Assembly: GCA_963556145.1 (NCBI GenBank)
Contig: OY744469.1
Coordinates: 3,506,767-3,570,766 of the forward strand
Origin: Hygrocybe punicea
Taxonomy: Eukaryota > Basidiomycota > Agaricomycetes > Agaricales > Hygrophoraceae
Reading direction: 5' to 3'
DNA: 64,000 bases
Shown: positions 61,863-64,000 of the stretch, in pieces
Layout: each line of letters starts with the position of its first letter
Numbering within the stretch: the first letter of the stretch is position 1
Program-made: the position numbers and the translations under genes
Notes under the pieces: model-generated
Told to the model about the DNA's origin: nothing
The model's database searches: none
What the model saw: the letters and a program-made list of their open reading frames with translations, nothing else

Positions 61863-64000
61863 CTTGCTGGTAGTGGGCCATTGCTACGCATGGCAGGTAC
61901 GAGTCCTTTGGTCAGTCAATAGGTCAAACATTATACATGTAAAAAATTAAGGTATACTTCTATATTATGGCTTTACATAAATGCTCATCACGAGTTTTCT
62001 ACCATGACAAGTTTGCCAGTCTGGGTCCTTCATGAATTTTCTATGTCCTTGAGATCCAGATTCACTGCCATTCATACCATCATGATACCACACATCACCT
62101 TCTGCAGAAATTATACATGATGTAAAATGGAAATTTCCAAAGTATAAAAGACCTCGCAAACAATATCTGATCCTAGTATTGTCCACACTTTTAAACTTGA
62201 GGTATTTACTTGGTTTGATTCTGTATGTGGAGTGGTCAAACAGTAATATCCCTGGGAACTGTGTATAGTGCACTGTGGATTTCAGTGCAGATTGACACTG
62301 AGGACATTTATCTGCTGATTGTTGTTCGAAGTTGTTGAATGTGTGAGAAGTTGATTTTGATGAACTATGATCCATAACAAATACACAGCCCAACTTATCA
62401 TCCACTGCAGGTCTGAAGAAGTCACAATTTGAACAAGTCTCTTGACTTTTTGCAATTTTGACATTGGTGGAGAATATGTCAAGTGTCAATTGAGATAGGC
62501 TGGTGCCCACATGACCATAAGGATACATTAGTCTGTATTTTGCATGAAGGATTTTTCTGATGTCATCCCTTACCTTTTCTAGACTCTTTATGCCTTGGGA
62601 TGCTGCCAAAAAATCAGTTCCAAGAGATTGAAGATAATTTGACTTGAGGTGCCTTGCATTCACATTCCATCGGAATCTGTTCTCATTTCAGATATCATAG
62701 AGTACTGTGAACAAAGCATCATATGCACAGCTATAATTATTTCCATCCCACACCAGTCCCTGTGGCTTGTCAACAGCTGAATGTCTTTGAACTTTCTTTG
62801 GAACCTGCATAGCTGCTTCATCTTCAGCCTTTCTTTTTTTTGAAACATTTTGTTCAAGGTTTGGAGTTGTTCCTTGAGCAGAAATAAACCCTGTGGAAGG
62901 TTTTTCTTGTGCATTATCTTTGGATTTTGATTTTTCTTTAGTCACCAGCTGCCATGGACTATCAGTGACTACAGGTAACATAAGCATTGCATCACGATTA
63001 TTCCATGCCAAATGTGTGTCAACATTTGCAGGAACAAAACCTGTCCCTTTCCATTTCTGATATTGTCTGATTATGGTATTTCTGCGGTTTCCATCCACAT
63101 GATGAGGGAGTTCATTTTCATACCTCAGTTTGGCAATATCATCTAGTATCTCCTGTTCTCTGAACTCCTGACGCAAGTAACCAGAACAGCCCCCAGTAAT
63201 AACTCTGGGTTCAAAACCTTGTACAATAATGGTCCCATCCGCACTTGCACTCCTAGAAAGACAGGTGTAATATGATTGGTGTGAGGTGCAACTGTTCAAA
63301 TGCACAACATTTTTTGGTCTTGTCTTTCCCTGTGATGTATAGTCTGTCATAGCAAAATTGGGCAGCACCCAGGCCTGCTGTCTTTCCACACTAACTTTGT
63401 CATCACTTGGGAATGTGCATTGAATTGTTTTTTTGTCCTTGACTACAGGCACTACATTGTCAGGTAGCCCAGGGATCTGTATCAGGCGAGGTGGCTTGTC
63501 CAATTCCACAAACAAAGTGTCCAAGACTATCTTGCCATGGGGACCTATCAATGATTGCCAGCCAACAACAAATCCTTCTTGACCCTTTGTGATGCAAAGT
63601 TCAGTTGCTTCATTGTTGCGTATCATCACAGGCATGCCAAGACACAAGGAAAGTTTACCTGGAAAATGATCTGTTGCACCAGGCCTCAGACTCCATATGT
63701 GTGTTTGTTCTTTGAGAGACATGTCCCTTCTCTTTTGAACAGATTTAATTTTTTTGTTGATTTTTTTAGCCTCAAACAAGGCAGGATCAGGTGAATTTCC
63801 CCACTGGTCAGTAGAATAAAAATGAACCAACTTCTGTCCTGTATCTATGGCAAATCTTTCACATCCAATCATGTTAATCTGGTCCTTCTGTGTGTGTCTA
63901 CCACATATGACAGCAACATTCCTGAACTCTTTGGCTGCCAACTTGGGCTGGTCTGCTCGTTTACCAGCAACAAGACTCCTATGAAATTTGATGTCATCGG
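61863..64000 (-). pseudogene. Helitron helicase plus USP-like domain, 3' part with terminus (copy H4)
   Basis: Continues beyond the window on the right. The frame from 64000 to 61965 matches H2 from the late helicase (GKRADQPKLAAKEFRNVAV) through MTDYTSQGKTRP and SRSASADGT to the C-terminal domain: Cys box NYSCAYDALFT, CxxC pairs (CSNCDF, CPQCQS), His box FHFTS and WYHDG. A single TGA near 62688-62690 replaces the Trp found at this place in H2 (NIW). The rest to the stop at 61965 is open. 102 bp past that stop lies the element 3' end, in plus-strand terms A|CTTGCTGGTAGTGGGCC, which ties the 3' terminus to the coding orientation. Confidence 0.9.

Overview
The window looks like a repeat-dense, low-GC stretch of a mushroom-forming basidiomycete (Agaricomycetes-like) genome. 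The evidence is: genes split by very short introns (about 34-70 nt, GTRNGT...YAG); the combination of a chromodomain Ty3 element, Ty1/copia, Helitron, hAT-MITE and Tc1/mariner sequences; and gene families that I associate with Agaricomycetes. The assignment rests on sequence style only; no rRNA or tRNA gene was seen.

Layout. 1-4.4 kb: broken Helitron helicase/protease fragment (minus), cut by non-autonomous Helitron termini. 4.4-9.8 kb: mostly gene-free, with two long hairpins, a decayed gene end, a ~148-bp tandem satellite (7.14-8.64 kb) and a copia leader relic. 9.86-19.8 kb: the main single-copy-looking island. It holds a large 7-exon gene joining a TET/JBP-like 2-oxoglutarate/Fe(II) dioxygenase core, a chromodomain and a long unassigned C-terminus; a divergent 5-exon unknown gene; and a multi-micro-exon gene for a basic/acidic nuclear-looking protein. 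20.3-29.3 kb: an uninterrupted 2792-codon Helitron reading frame (Rep HUH/Y2, PIF1-like helicase, C-terminal ubiquitin-specific-protease-like domain). 29.3-42.8 kb: nested Helitron derivatives, a Ty3/gypsy chromovirus-type element with perfect target duplication and an antisense Zn2Cys6 gene, and another Helitron Rep fragment. 43.7-49.4 kb: full-length copia element. 50-54.5 kb: two host genes carrying insertions (a Helitron in an exon; a hAT MITE in an exon and a solo copia LTR in an intron). 55.7-56.9 kb: Tc1/mariner transposase. 57.3-61.4 kb: acidic/SAM-like gene with two tandem Helitron derivatives inside one exon. 61.9-64 kb: a fourth Helitron copy, running off the window.

The mobile parts fit together. 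The Helitron termini can be defined to the base. In coding orientation an element begins TACGAGTTC with a terminal hairpin, ends ...GGCCCACTAAACAAG, and sits between two T residues, with the 5' terminal sequence repeated inverted inside the 3' end. This is the Helitron2/Helentron pattern. The same ends bound short derivatives carrying CACATGTGAC arrays. Decay in the window is strikingly of the CpG-to-TpG kind (LTR pair, relic gene end, CGA-to-TGA stops), which makes the neighbouring TET/JBP-like gene, a family that oxidises methylated cytosine or thymine, the most interesting item together with the Rep-helicase-protease fusion.
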